Source: Locusta migratoria (taxonomy: Eukaryota; Arthropoda; Insecta; Orthoptera; Acrididae). From it: a stretch of 64,000 bases of DNA. A program made the translations under genes and the position numbers. The notes under the pieces were generated by a model that ran no database searches, was not told where the DNA came from, and was given only the letters and a program-made list of their open reading frames with translations. Where the stretch lies: positions 789,540,890-789,604,889 of the forward strand of contig CM048745.1 in the NCBI GenBank assembly GCA_026315105.1. The letters are read 5' to 3'. Shown in pieces: positions 1 through 9,826 of this stretch; within the stretch, counting starts at the first letter, position 1; the number at the start of each line of letters is the position of its first letter.

Positions 1-495
1 CAATACTCAAGACGTGGTCGTACAAGCGTTTTATACGCGATCTCCTTTACAGGTGAAGTACATCTTCCCAGAATTCTCCCCATAAACCGAAGTCTGCTGT
101 CCGTCTTACTCACAACTGTCCTTACAATGTTCGTTCCATTTCATATCGCTCTGCAATGTTACGCCTAGATATTTGAACGATGCGACAGCATCAAGAAGGT
201 CACTACTAATGCTGTATTCGAACATTATGGGATTGTTTTTCCTACTCATGCGCATCCCCTTACATTTTTCTACATTGAGCGCTAGCTGCCATCCTTCGCA
301 CCAACTAGAAATTTTGTCTAAGTCCTCCTGTATGTTATTACAGTCAGTTAAAAACGACGACCTCCCATACACCACAGCATCATCAGCAAACAGCCGCAAA
401 TTACAACTTACTCTGTCCATCAGATCATTTATATAGATAGAAAATAACAGTCCTATCACACTCCTCTGGGGCACGCCTGACGATACACTCGTCTC
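1..495 (-). pseudogene. Jockey-like LINE reverse transcriptase fragment
   Basis: Remnant of the reverse transcriptase of a jockey-like non-LTR retrotransposon. The minus strand from 474 to 106 reads a 122-residue open frame that begins at the conserved palm segment (PQRSVIGLLFSIYINDL, usually PQGSVLGPLLF) and carries the catalytic box as FADDAVVYG. It continues into thumb-like sequence ending FKYLGVTLQSDMKWNEHC. Bases 1-105 continue the element out of the window. The 5' part of the RT, the endonuclease and ORF1 are absent. It stops at the SINE insertion at 511. A second fragment of the same family, covering the preceding RT segment, lies at 2812-3085 and overlaps this one by about 100 bp in element coordinates, so they may be separate copies. 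Confidence 0.85.
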
Positions 496-510
496 TGATG
501 AACACTCGCC

Positions 511-707
511 GGCCGCGGTGGCCGAGGAGACTAAGGCGCTCCAGTCACGGTCTGCACGGCCACTACGGTCGGGGGTTCGAATCCCCCCTCGGGCATGGAT
601 ATTTGTGCCGTACTAGTTCGTAAGTAGTTCATAAGTAGTTTGTAAGTTTAGGGACTGATGACCCCGTAGTTAAGTCCCATAGACTTTACAAACATTTGAA
701 CATTTTT
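511..707 (+). mobile_element. tRNA-Leu-like SINE, type A
   Basis: Short interspersed element with a tRNA-derived head. GGTGGCCGAGGAGACTAAGG resembles a tRNA-Leu A box and GGGGTTCGAATCCCCCC is the B box. The tail ends GACTGATGACCCCGTAGTTA and then AACATTTGAAC. Type A is defined here by this head and the GTAGTTAAGTCCC tail. It is flanked by TGATGAACACTCGCC at 496-510 and 708-722, a 15-bp TSD. It sits where a jockey-like fragment meets an RTE-type fragment. Confidence 0.92.
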
Positions 708-722
708 TGATGAACACTCGCC

Positions 723-1252
723 GTCTCTTCTCTTAGTCAGGATATGCCAGAAACTCCTTTTCTCCCCAATTCCGTTAAGCACCTCCTCATTAGTTACGTG
801 ATCTACCCATCTAATTTACATCATTCGTCTGTAGCAAAACATTTCGAAAGCTTCTATCATCTTTTTGTCTGAACTTCTTATCGTCCACGTTTCACTCCCA
901 TACAATGCTACACTCCAGACAAATGCTTTCAGAAAGGACTTCCTGACATTTAAACTAATATTGGATGTCAACAAATTTCGTTTCTTCAGAAACGCTTTTC
1001 TTCCCATAGCCATTCTGTATTTTATATCTTCTTTACTTCGGCCATCAGAGGTTATCTTGCTACCCAAGTAACAATACTCATCTACTACTTTTATCGTCTC
1101 ATTACCTAAACTAATTCCTTCAGCATCGCCTGATTTTCTGACATTGCATTCCATTACCTTCGTTTTACTTTTGTTAATGTTCATCTTATATTTTCCTTTC
1201 AAGACACTGTCCATTCCATTCAGTTGCTCTTCCAGATCTTTTGCTGTCTTGT
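723..1252 (-). pseudogene. RTE-type LINE fragment (RT C-terminal part)
   Basis: Minus-strand remnant of the same RTE-like family that is complete at 57.4-60.7 kb. The frame from 1214 to 816 reads MDSVLKGKYKMNINKSKTKV, then a YLGSKITSDGRS segment and an ALYGSETWTIRSSDKK segment. These match the region after the FADD box and the C-terminal domain of the complete copy. Bases 723-815 carry the next, out-of-frame part (REELNG.. and WISYPD-like coding). The 5' break is near 1252, just upstream of the DLEEQLNGMDSV region. The 3' end stops abruptly at 723, before the family's (AAC)n tail, so it is truncated at both ends. Confidence 0.85.
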
Positions 1253-1744
1253 TTGTCTGTACGTCTATGTATTTCGGTATTCTTTCAGAGTAATTTCCAA
1301 TTCATTTCAAATCAAACTGAGCCATGGCGTCTAAATCGCAAAACATGTATTTATTTGTAATGCCGTTTTGGCATTTGACATCATTAGATCTGCAATTAAG
1401 ATCAAAGCAACATACAGTAACCGGTGTTTGCTTGTAAACCATCGAGCTCCAAATAAGATATATTCTTTTAAATTACAATACATTGCAGCTGGCTTTTGAA
1501 TAAACATAGTTAACAGGTACACTGAATATATATTGTTAAAACATGTTAACTATATACAGGCTAAATGATCCCAAATGAGAAATTCATACAAATAGCATTT
1601 AATGTAATTCATTTTAATCGAATTTAGGATTCGGCTGTGTATGCTTGAAATTATTTAAAATATGTCTGTCAATTTATAGTCATAAATGGTAGGGAAAAAG
1701 TTGAGTAATAAATTTAAAATGTGAAGGCAACAGCGTACATCATA
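1253..1744. other. Anonymous AT-rich stretch with one short repeat
   Basis: No gene seen. Bases 1346-1408, read on the minus strand, match 3534-3594 on the plus strand. Both contain TTTGATCTTAATTGCA and a tail with a degenerate TGATG...AAACG...ACAAATAAA pattern, so this is a decayed copy of the repeat that carries a hammerhead-like motif at 3553. Confidence 0.5.
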
Positions 1745-2501
1745 CTCCGTTCACCGAAACGAGAGACGTACTGTACACACAGTTAGGCGCGTGACCAGGG
1801 GTGGACAAAACAGTAGCGCTCGCTCAATTTCGCTGCATCCGTTTCAGGTGTAAGGTCGTTGTGTGTTTTGTTATATAGCAATGATAATAGGTGTTCATAT
1901 TAAAGGACCAGGTGCTGAATAGTAACGAAAGTATTAGTGTTCACAATAACATTCAGCATTGTCTATGTGTCTCTTTCTCTCTCTCATTAGTGCCACGTAA
2001 GAGTAACCTTATTATGTCATCCTTCAATTTGAGGCCATGCAAGAAGCGATCAAACACATGGTTCCTAGCGGGTATGACACGCAGCTGTTGTGTCCAGAAC
2101 AGTCAATGATTGATATTGTTATGAAATCTACGCACTCTTTGAAGTCTCCAAGGAAAAAAGAGAGAAAAAAGAATTACAATAAAGACGTCTTGATGACTTT
2201 GACTCAGATGCGATACGAAGAAACGTTTTTCGTAAGAAATTTCCAACACTTGACAAAGTGCTTGTTGTGGTAAGCGAAGATGCAAATTTGAGAAATTTTC
2301 GGAGAAAATCTCTCTTTATAAGGTATTAAAATAGTTAATTTTAAATGTTTGGCGTCTAATAGCACTGCTATATAACAAAACACACAACGACCTTACGCCT
2401 GAAACGGATGCAGCGAAACTGAGCGAGCGAGCCTGTTTCGTTCACCCTTGGTCACGCGCCTCAGTGTGTTTACAGTACGTCTCTCGTCTCGGTGAACGGA
2501 G
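1745..2501. mobile_element. Non-autonomous DNA transposon with long TIRs
   Basis: The first and last ~130 bp are inverted copies of each other. The left arm begins CTCCGTTCACCGAAACGAGA and includes GGTCGTTGTGTGTTTTGTTA. The right arm is its reverse complement with scattered mismatches. The arms are flanked directly by CATA at 1741-1744 and 2502-2505, a candidate 4-bp TSD. The ~490-bp interior has a short lysine-rich frame (2037-2273, with SPRKKERKKNYNKD) that I cannot assign. A 4-bp TSD with long TIRs excludes mariner (TA) and PIF (3 bp), but I cannot name the superfamily. Confidence 0.75.
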
Positions 2502-2650
2502 CATAGCGCTAGCTATCACATATGTTATACAATTGCATAATTTTTAAACCAGATGTTAGTTTCCCTGATTACCTATAGATTTTATTATTGAAATTGAACT
2601 TGTTTTTTAGGTGACTGAACATTTTAAATACTTCGTAATTTGATCAAATA

Positions 2651-2808
2651 TTCAAATGTTTGTTCAGCTTATGTGACTTAACTGCAGGGTCATCAGTCCC
2701 TAAACTTACAAACTACTTATAAACTAAATTATACTAAAGACAACACAAACATCCATGCCCGAGGGAAGATTCGAACCCCGACCGTAGTGGCCGTGCAGAC
2801 TGTGACTG
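2651..2808 (-). mobile_element. SINE fragment, type A-like
   Basis: Minus-strand SINE: tail TCAAATGTTTGTTCAGCTTA, GTCATCAGTCCC, then a B box (GATTCGAACCCC) and CCGTAGTGGCCGTGCAGAC. It breaks before the A box, where the jockey-like fragment begins. Confidence 0.8.
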
Positions 2809-2811
2809 TGA

Positions 2812-3085
2812 CAGTTACACTGTCCATCATATCATTTATATAGATAGAAAGCAATAACGGTCCTATCGCACTTCCCTGAGGCACGCCTGACGATACACTC
2901 GTCTCTGATGAACATTCGCCATCGAGAACAACGTACTGCGTTCTATTACTTAGGAAGTCTTCCAGCCAGTCACAAATCTGAGAACCTACCCCACATGCTC
3001 CTATCTTTCTTTAACAGTCTGCTGTGTGGCACCGCGTCAAACACCTTTTTGAAATAGAGAAAAACACATGGATCGCAAGATGTCA
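2812..3085 (-). pseudogene. Jockey-like LINE fragment (RT palm region)
   Basis: Read on the minus strand with frameshifts, this covers the RT segment around a degenerate SKAFD motif (FKKVFDAVPHSRLL), then WLEDFLSNRTQYVV-like and VPQGS..GPLL-like stretches and a YINDMMD ending. It is the same family as the fragment at 1-495. Frame breaks and stops make it non-functional. Confidence 0.7.
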
Positions 3086-3285
3086 TATGAGAAAAGGACA
3101 AGTTGAGTTTCCTAAGCTCGTACTGATTCATAGAAAGAAGCTTTTTCGTCTGAAGGAAATTTACTATATTCGAACTGAGAACATGCTACAAAATTCTACA
3201 GAAAACTTTTGTTTCCTACTTTCCCTATGGACGTTTACCCAGATGCTTAAATGATAAATTACATAAATTCACATAAACAAAATCA

Positions 3286-3483
3286 AATGTTCAAATGTTT
3301 GTAAATCTTATGGGACTTAACTGCGGGGTCATTATTCCTATACTTACAAATTACTTATGAACTACCTTATTCTAAAGACAACACAAACATCCATGCCCGA
3401 GGGGGGATTCGAACCCCCGACGGGGAACAGGCCATGCGCAACATAGCATAGCGTCTCAATGCGCTCGGCCACTCCGCCGCGGC
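3286..3483 (-). mobile_element. tRNA-like SINE, type C
   Basis: Minus-strand SINE whose head, reverse-complemented, reads GCCGCGGCGGAGTGGCCGAG with GCGCTATGC-like sequence and CCCCGTCGGGGGTTCGAATC. Type C is defined by this head. The tail matches the other SINEs (AACATTTGA, GTCATNNNTCCC). No clear TSD. Confidence 0.85.
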
Positions 3484-3552
3484 TCGTAATCTGAAAACAC
3501 GTCTTTGGAACTCGTTGTTGTATAGCAAACACCTTTGATCTTAATTGCACAC

Positions 3553-3581
3553 CTGATGATGGCAGATGCTGAAACGACGTT
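3553..3581 (+). ncRNA. Hammerhead-ribozyme-like core motif
   Basis: CTGATGA (3553-3559), a short hairpin with GCA/TGC, GAAAC (3571-3575), a 3-nt loop GAC and GTT (3579-3581). This is the CUGANGA / stem II / GAAA / minimal stem III / UH arrangement of a type I hammerhead core, as known from Penelope-like elements. Stem II is short and stem I is not obvious, so activity is uncertain. Confidence 0.4.
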
Positions 3582-3603
3582 ACAAATAAAGTGCTTTTCG
3601 TGC

Positions 3604-3650
3604 GATCTGGATAGTTTTATTGATCTGGATAGTTTTATTGATATGGATTC
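3604..3650. repeat. 18-bp tandem repeat
   Basis: GATCTGGATAGTTTTATT occurs at 3604-3621 and 3622-3639, followed by a diverged partial copy. It lies directly after the repeat tail at 3581. Confidence 0.8.
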
Positions 3651-3763
3651 GGACTTTTTGGAGCACCACAGACTGCCAGCAGAGCGGCCATTCATGTGGC
3701 CTCCCTTGACACAGCAGTGTAGAGACATGCACTGCATCACTGTTTACACGAGTGTATCGCGTT

Positions 3764-3955
3764 GCCGGCCGCGGTGGCCGAGGGGACTGAGGCGCTCCAG
3801 TCACGGTCTGCACGGCCACTACGGTCGGGGGTTCGAATCCCCCCTCGGGCATGGATAGTTGTGCCGTCCTTAGTTGTAAGTAGTTTGTAAGTTTAGGGAC
3901 TGATGACCCCGTAGTTAAGTCCCATAGACTCTACACACATTTGAACAACATTTTT
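3764..3955 (+). mobile_element. tRNA-Leu-like SINE, type A
   Basis: Full SINE with GGCCGCGGTGGCCGAGGGGA head, B box GGGGTTCGAATCCCCCC and tail ending TTTGAAC. It is flanked by TGTATCGCGTT at 3753-3763 and 3956-3966 (11-bp TSD). Confidence 0.93.
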
Positions 3956-3966
3956 TGTATCGCGTT

Positions 3967-4420
3967 TTCTCCTCAGGCGAGTTCAGACTCGGCACACAGC
4001 GTACCATTGAGCGTATGTATAGCCGGCAATTCGGACAGCAGGTGTTGCATGTGTGACATTTTAAGGACAGTGGCCTTGTCATGTCTTCGAAGTTTCTATG
4101 GCGTTGTTTGTCAACAAGAGCAACGGAAAAATCCAATGTCCTCCGTGCTGTCTTGGTCTTTCTGGGAAGGACTTTTACTCTGGCAAGGCTCTGAACACAT
4201 CTGCTCGTGGGCTGCCGAAAGGTTGTCATACCACTACACGACAGCCTCTGCTGGTTTCTGGATTTCCCACAAACTGGATACCTCAGGTAAGCAATGAACG
4301 TAAACCAGTTGTAGCGATGATCAGAGCTGCATAAACCAGTTCTTTTTAAGTAGTTCTGAAAAATCTTAAACATGATAGTTGTTCACCAACTGTTCGAACG
4401 GTTACTTTGCGAAGGTTGGA
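3967..4420. other. No recognisable feature
   Basis: Unique-looking sequence of near-average composition. The open frames on both strands overlap and show no recognisable motif, so I do not call a gene. Confidence 0.4.
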
Positions 4421-4923
4421 ATTAATCACTCAACCAGTTGCATGTAAAGGCTTATTAGGTCCCTTGCATAGGTTTCTATCACAGTAAAGTCATCTTATAT
4501 AGAATGTGAAAACGGACCGCGTTACATCACATGTTATAAGCATTAAATTACATATAGCCAAGAAGTTTGTGTCGTACTGGATAAATATAAAAAAATTACA
4601 AATCATGATATAAGGCTGCTGTCAAACATTTAGAATGAAAGACACTGACGTCATCTGTGTACGAGGGTACTGAAGGCCAAAGACAAATGTCAGCTCTACG
4701 CAAATTATGTCAGGGTATTTTATTGGAAATTTATATTATGGGTTGTGAATTTGTATTTTATGTCCCATACCACCAGTCACTGGGCTGATTGTAACCTAAT
4801 GTGACCAACATGAGATGTAAAGAGGTCCATCTTCACCTTCTGAAAAAGATAACGTTAATGTTGTCGAAACCAAGGTCAAGAGTTCCTAATAAGCCTTTAC
4901 GTAAAACTGGCGGGATGATTAAT
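4421..4923. mobile_element. 503-bp element with 39-bp terminal inverted repeats
   Basis: ATTAATCACTCAACCAGTTG and the following bases to 4459 are repeated, inverted, at 4885-4923 (CCTAATAAGCCTTTACGTAA...). The interior has no coding potential. A hammerhead-like motif lies just inside the right arm (4840-4877). This could be a MITE or a PLE-derived repeat with inverted ends. No TSD is visible. Confidence 0.65.
4840..4877 (+). ncRNA. Hammerhead-like motif, slightly decayed
   Basis: CTGAAAA (4840-4846, one change from CTGANGA), stem II GATAAC/GTTGTC (4848-4853 with 4860-4865, six pairs including one G-U), GAAAC (4866-4870), loop CAAG, GTC (4875-4877). A short AAG/CTT pairing next to the core could be the start of stem I. 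Confidence 0.4.
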
Positions 4924-5114
4924 TTCATGTTGATTAAAAAGTCCGCTGCAGCTCTACTGATACTTTATTAAAAACGCACGACCGGTTTCTTGACCTGTAA
5001 TCACGTTATAAAGTTAAGTCTGTCAAAACATTATTCCGGAGGTACAAGAACGGTTAAGATATTCCACGATTCCTAGAACTTCTCTCGTTTAAAAATCATG
5101 GTATAGACCATGAT

Positions 5115-5320
5115 CGCCGCGGCGGAACGGCCGAGCGTGTTGAAGCGCTATGCTCCGATACGCCAGGCCGTTCCCCGTCGGGGGTTCAAATCTCCCCTCG
5201 GGCATGGATGTTTGTGCCGTCTTTAGTATAAGTTAGTTCATAAGTAGTTTGTAAGTTTAGGGACTGATGACCCTGCAGTTAAATCCCATAAGCTTTACAA
5301 ACATTTGAACAATTTTTTTG
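5115..5320 (+). mobile_element. tRNA-like SINE, type C
   Basis: GCCGCGGCGGAACGGCCGAG head, CCCCGTCGGGGGTTCAAATC B box, and a tail with CCTGCAGTTAAATCCC and AACATTTGAAC. The TSD is AGACCATGAT at 5105-5114 and 5321-5330. Confidence 0.93.
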
Positions 5321-5330
5321 AGACCATGAT

Positions 5331-6184
5331 AGTCATATATAAAAGGAGGCCAAGACCGCAACCAATAACAGTGGCAGAAGCGCAGATAAATCGGGCTGAT
5401 CGCAAACTAAAACCTTTTTCAAATTTGGCTAATTTAGTTCTACCCGAAATGATCTTTACGCCATAAAAATTAACATAAAGGCGTATCCCATAAAATTAAC
5501 AGTATTATGGGCATAGATAGCGACTCACTATTACTGAACCGCAGACAGATGTTCTAAGTCATAAGGTGCTTTTCAATACACCTCATAATATTTTGAGTTC
5601 CAACTTCGACCGTCCATTTCCATAAAGAACTTTATAAACATTCTGAATATACCAAGTTTAGTATGACTATAGTGGACTGGAGACATTAAGCAACATTTCC
5701 AACTCATTCAAACAGACAAACGATGCAGCTGATAATATTGTTGTTATAATAGCCGTATTGAAATTTTGTGTCACCTTGTTGTCTCCAAATTTGTTTTCTA
5801 GGAAAAAAAATTACATCCGCAAAATACAACTAAGAGGATTTCCCATTCTCTCTTTATGTATTGTTGTTATTTTTAAGAAAACTTACTCTTGTTGTCTTTG
5901 GTACTTGGGGTGTAGGGGGTGGCTGTGTGTCTCCCATCCCATCCCGTATTCACCGCTTTATTGATGATATATGAACTATACAGACTCCAATTCATAATAG
6001 TTGTACTGGCGTCTGTATATTTTATGTATGTTCAGTACGAGTGTGAATCTATACTGGGATGCATCATAATGTCTCTTTGAGTGACTTGAAAATGGATTTG
6101 GATTCGTGAAACTAGTCATTTAGCGCTATTTTGTCAAAAACAGACATTGTGGGAACCGCGACTGTGGTATTATGATTTTTTTTT
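5331..6184. other. No recognisable feature
   Basis: AT-rich intergenic-type sequence. No repeat family or coding domain recognised on either strand. Confidence 0.4.
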
Positions 6185-6235
6185 AATTAAAACGGCGACC
6201 AGCCACAACTATTTGGATGGTCGCTGTTTTAATTA
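6185..6235. repeat. Short perfect-stem hairpin
   Basis: TAATTAAAACGGCGACCAGCC and GGATGGTCGCTGTTTTAATT are near-perfect inverted arms of about 20 bp around a 10-nt loop. It may be the core of a small palindromic repeat. Confidence 0.6.
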
Positions 6236-6561
6236 TAAACATTATAGTCATTTAGTAGTTTAAAGAAGTGATGTTCTGCAAATTTCGCTGTCGTTTCACT
6301 AGTGACGAACTCCGGTATAAAGCAGACTCAGCAAGGATTGAGATCCCACGGGCGTGCCCTATACATTACACAAGCTGACTTTGTCTCTATCTGCAGCTGG
6401 GTGCAAGCCGTTGAATCTGCCAAAGCACTATTTTTTTCCTACTGCCCTGCGTTTGTACAAAAAATTAAATTTTATTATTTGTCCTCCTTTGTTTTGCAGT
6501 TACAGTTTGGTTACAGTCTGGGAATGTATTTATACAGACTGAAGCATCGAATAAAAATTTG

Positions 6562-6628
6562 TACGAAGGTCCGGATTCGAACCCGGGTCTCCTGCTCAGT
6601 TTTGCTAACCACTATACCACCCTGACAC
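6562..6628 (-). repeat. tRNA-like SINE head (other family)
   Basis: On the minus strand: GGTATAGTGGTTAGC (A box) and GGGTTCGAATCC (B box) at tRNA spacing. The ends do not pair as an acceptor stem, so this is a SINE remnant rather than a tRNA gene. Confidence 0.55.
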
Positions 6629-8208
6629 AACGGCGTCGCGCAACCCTGTCACGTCTCCCTCCTCGGTCTAAATTCTCATCGCTGCCCCAGTGTACACTGT
6701 GAAACTTAATTTTCACTAGCTGAAAACCTGGCGTTGCTCCCATATTTATCTATTGCAATATTCAGTTAGTCCATGTATTGCGCCCTCCTCTATATGCCCA
6801 CCTTCTTCCTCCTTTCTGTATCTCTCTACCTACCTGTATCATCTCCCGCCCCCCTTCCGACGCCGTCTTATCCGTCGCCGCCCCTCCTACTCCACTTCAT
6901 ATTCCTTATCCTCTTCCTCCTCCTCTCTCTGTCCACCCATCCATCTCCCTGTCATATCACCTCTCACACTCTCTGCCAATGTCTTCCTCTCGCATTTCTC
7001 CGTTCCTTTCCTCCCTCCCCAGTATATTATGTACTCTGCCAAACTTCATGGTGATCGCTCGAATGGTGTCTAGTCTGAAGTAACGTACCCTCCGCCGAAC
7101 ACCGCTCTAAATCTCATGTAGTCAGTGGTGATTCTCTTGTTTTGAAGGTCAAGCGTACAAAATTTCACGAATATCGGAATAAAACTGTAGATTGACGTCG
7201 AAGACTCTTTTAAAGTACCCTTCACCATGCACGAACGAATAATTATGTAGACAGTGCCGTTCATTTTTTTTTTTTTTTTTAGTTTTTTTGAGGTCAATTG
7301 TGCAATTGGATGAACGATGTGGAAGCGCATAAAATACAAATCTAATCTGAAGTGGCGAGGCTCACAGAAAATTACCAATTTCGATTTATCAGCTGTTGTT
7401 TTGAGTTTTCTCTTATTCTCCCTCTCCCCCCCCTCTCTCTCTCTCTTTTAAAGCCGCCTCTGTATTAAAGGAAAAAAAAAAAAAAAAGAAAAAAAAAACT
7501 TTTAGCAACACTAACACACGGCAACAGATTTTTATGTAGGGAGATAAAGACGCTTATGCCTGGATTCACTTAGGATCCCGATTTCGTTCTATGCGGAGAT
7601 GCTATTCCAATACATTTTGAATAGATGTAGACAGATTATGTCGAGAATGATTAGAATGTGGAATAAGGAAGAGGCGTTAAAGGGCAATTCCTTGCGGTTG
7701 TGCGATGCCAGTGTGCCAAGAGGCCAAGTTTCGAATCCCAGGCTTTCTACAGATTATTATTCTATACGTCAATCTTACTGATTCCTCCACACAATAAATG
7801 AACAGACACTGCAGACCGTTACTGAACCGCTAACAGTTCGCCCGGCGTCCACACTAGGGTAGTGCTCCAAGGGTCAATCCACCGCCATAGTTTTGTTACC
7901 GCTGGCAGTCGGAACTGATACCAAGGCCACCCGCTTCGCGGGTTCCAATTGGCGCCCATACACATTAAGTAAATCTCGGTCAACGAAGCTATTGGCTATT
8001 CGTTGTGCTAGTGCAGCGATCCTCCACCTTTTTGAATACGCGACCACCTTCCAAGTAAAGTGTGTGTGTGATCTGAAACGCAACTTCATTTATTCCCTTT
8101 CTGTTAATACAACTCCCTTTAAAAAAAGAAGAAAGTGCAGTAGTATACATCACAACAAGAATTTTTAGTGTATTTTTCGGAATGAAACACGGTATCCCAT
8201 TTTTACAG
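6629..8208. other. Low-complexity and anonymous DNA
   Basis: CTAGCTGAAAACCTGGCGTT at 6717 recurs in diverged form at 17069, so it marks a repeat. Bases 6780-7020 are strongly pyrimidine-rich; the several open frames there are composition artefacts. There is a poly-T run near 7265-7281, and CT-rich and poly-A runs at 7420-7498. Nothing coding is recognised up to 8208. Confidence 0.45.
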
Positions 8209-8218
8209 TTTAAGCGTC

Positions 8219-8403
8219 TGTCGCGTCTGCGTGAGTGGCCGAGCGGTCTGGAGCGCCATGTTGCGGATCGCGCGGCCTCCCGCGTGGAGGTTCGAATCCT
8301 CCTCGGTCAAGGATGTTTGTGTTGTCTTTAGTTCATAAGTAGTTTGTAAGTTTAAGAACTGATGACCCCGCAGTTAAGTCCCATAAGCTTTACAAATATT
8401 TGA
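8219..8403 (+). mobile_element. tRNA-Leu-like SINE, diverged head
   Basis: GTGGCCGAGCGGTCTGGAGC (A box) and GGAGGTTCGAATCCTCC (B box), with a tail ending CGCAGTTAAGTCCC. Flanked by TTTAAGCGTC at 8209-8218 and 8404-8413. The right-hand repeat also serves as the left TSD of the next SINE. Confidence 0.85.
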
Positions 8404-8413
8404 TTTAAGCGTC

Positions 8414-8596
8414 GCCGCGGTGGAGTAGCCGAGCGGTCTAAGGCGCCTTGCTGCGGAGCGCGAGGTTGCTCGCCGTCGGAGGTTCGAGTCCTCACTAGGG
8501 CATGGGTGTGTGTTTTTGTCCTTAGTTTAAGTAGTTTGTAAGCTACGGTCTGATGACCACGCAACTGGTCCGATAGATTTACAAACAAACAAACAA
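8414..8596 (+). mobile_element. tRNA-Leu-like SINE, type B
   Basis: GGAGTAGCCGAGCGGTCTAA head, which closely matches a tRNA-Leu A-box region, and GGAGGTTCGAGTCCTC B box. The tail is GATGACCACGCAACTGGTCC. Type B is defined by this head and tail. It is flanked by TTTAAGCGTC (8404-8413) and TTTAAGCATC (8597-8606), the same target as the preceding SINE. Confidence 0.9.
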
Positions 8597-8604
8597 TTTA
8601 AGCA

Positions 8605-8908
8605 TCTGTCACCTAATCCATGTTATCAATAAAAGATACGTAAGTGTCACTTGACATTAAATCTTGATGATAAATAAAAAAAATACCTGGCTGCATTATA
8701 GTGAACCAGAGACTACGATTTGAAAGAGTAAGAAAACTAACTTTATCACATCAGCCATGTAGTTCTTAATATTTTTATTAGATACTATTTGAATTTGTAG
8801 ACCCTTGATCACTATAATGCAGTCTGGCATTGTTTTATTGATCAACACCTAATGTCAAGTGATATTTACGTATTTTTGATTGATAACATGGATAAGGTGA
8901 CAGACAAT
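8605..8908. mobile_element. 305-bp palindromic repeat (MITE-like)
   Basis: ATCTGTCACCTAATCCATGT... at 8605-8660 is inverted at 8853-8908. An inner pair (GCATTATAGTGA / TCACTATAATGC) extends the structure. No coding capacity. The SINE pair above inserted at its left edge, and a hammerhead-like motif follows at 8942. Confidence 0.7.
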
Positions 8909-8941
8909 GTACCAACGTTATCAGTTTGTTGATTTACTTTT

Positions 8942-8970
8942 CTGATGATGGTTCATAACCGAAACCAGTA
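8942..8970 (+). ncRNA. Hammerhead-ribozyme-like core motif
   Basis: CTGATGA (8942-8948), stem II GGTT-CAT-AACC (8950-8960), GAAAC (8961-8965), loop CA, GTA (8968-8970). All conserved core positions of a minimal type I hammerhead are present. AAGT after GTA could pair weakly with ACTT before the core as stem I. Confidence 0.5.
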
Positions 8971-9559
8971 AAGTTATAAATATAATAATCATGGTTGGCA
9001 ATGCATTTTTAATGTATATTTCGGCTGTTACCACACATCCCTTAAAAATTTGATTTTTACATCATTTTGGCTGTTAGACGCCAACTGTGGCCGTGTTCGG
9101 CCTACCTGGTGCAAGTCTTTATAGGTGATGCCACTTGTGTGACTGGCGTGGCGATCATAATGAAATGATGAGGACTACTAAACACAAAGTCCCGTATCGG
9201 AGAAAATTTCGAATGTGACAGAGGATCGGATGTGGGGCCCCTGCATGGCTACCCACAACGCTGTTCATTGGACTAAGAAGGCTATTTCCGTCATAAAAAC
9301 GAGTCTTACGCATTTCAGGTAAGTCTTACAGGTGAGTTGTGTTTGTTAAACAAGGTCCCCTTGTAAAATGAATTTGTTGGGAAGTATATAGGTTTTTTTC
9401 CGAATTTCTCAAGACTAAATATTGCCTCTTGTTTTGGGGACAGGAAGGGCACCCGGCCACCCCGTAAGTATTAACACGCCAAATCCGATTAACAAAGCCG
9501 ATCCTGCATGTGCAGGAACATGGTTCAAGAGAAAGACATATTGCTTCTTGTTCTTAGTT
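8971..9559. other. Anonymous; possible old SINE remnant
   Basis: Bases about 9080-9310 (GATCATAATGAAATGATGAG, then AAGTCCCGTATCGGAGAAAA) look like a decayed tRNA-derived repeat of another family. Nothing coding is seen. Confidence 0.3.
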
Positions 9560-9570
9560 AGCTATTACTG

Positions 9571-9741
9571 GCCGGCCGCGGTGGCCGAGCGCTCTGCGGC
9601 GTTTCAGTCACGGTCTGCACGGCCACTACGGTCGGGGGTTCGAATCCCCCCTCGGGCATGAATATTTGTGCCGTCCTTAGTGTTAGGTAGTTTGTAAGAT
9701 TAGGGACTGATGACCCCGTAGTTAAGTCCCAAAATCAAAAA
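9571..9741 (+). mobile_element. tRNA-Leu-like SINE, type A
   Basis: GGCCGCGGTGGCCGAGCGCT head, GGGGTTCGAATCCCCCC B box and GTAGTTAAGTCCC tail lacking the final AACATTTGAAC. The TSD is AGCTATTACTG at 9560-9570 and 9742-9752. Confidence 0.92.
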
Positions 9742-9826
9742 AGCTATTACTGCCTGAAAACAGTAATCAGGCTTTGCGTTTATTAATCGTTAAGATAGTG
9801 TATTCGTTATGAAACAATCTACGTAC

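Noticed and set aside
3764..3860. SINE heads as genuine tRNA genes
   Set aside because: A and B boxes are present, but the acceptor ends do not pair, the same head recurs with a fixed non-tRNA tail, and TSDs flank whole units.
6562..6628. A tRNA gene on the minus strand
   Set aside because: Good A and B boxes, but the 5' and 3' ends cannot form an acceptor stem; treated as a SINE remnant.
6753..7083. Three overlapping serine/proline-rich reading frames
   Set aside because: They are by-products of a pyrimidine-rich tract, open in all three frames.
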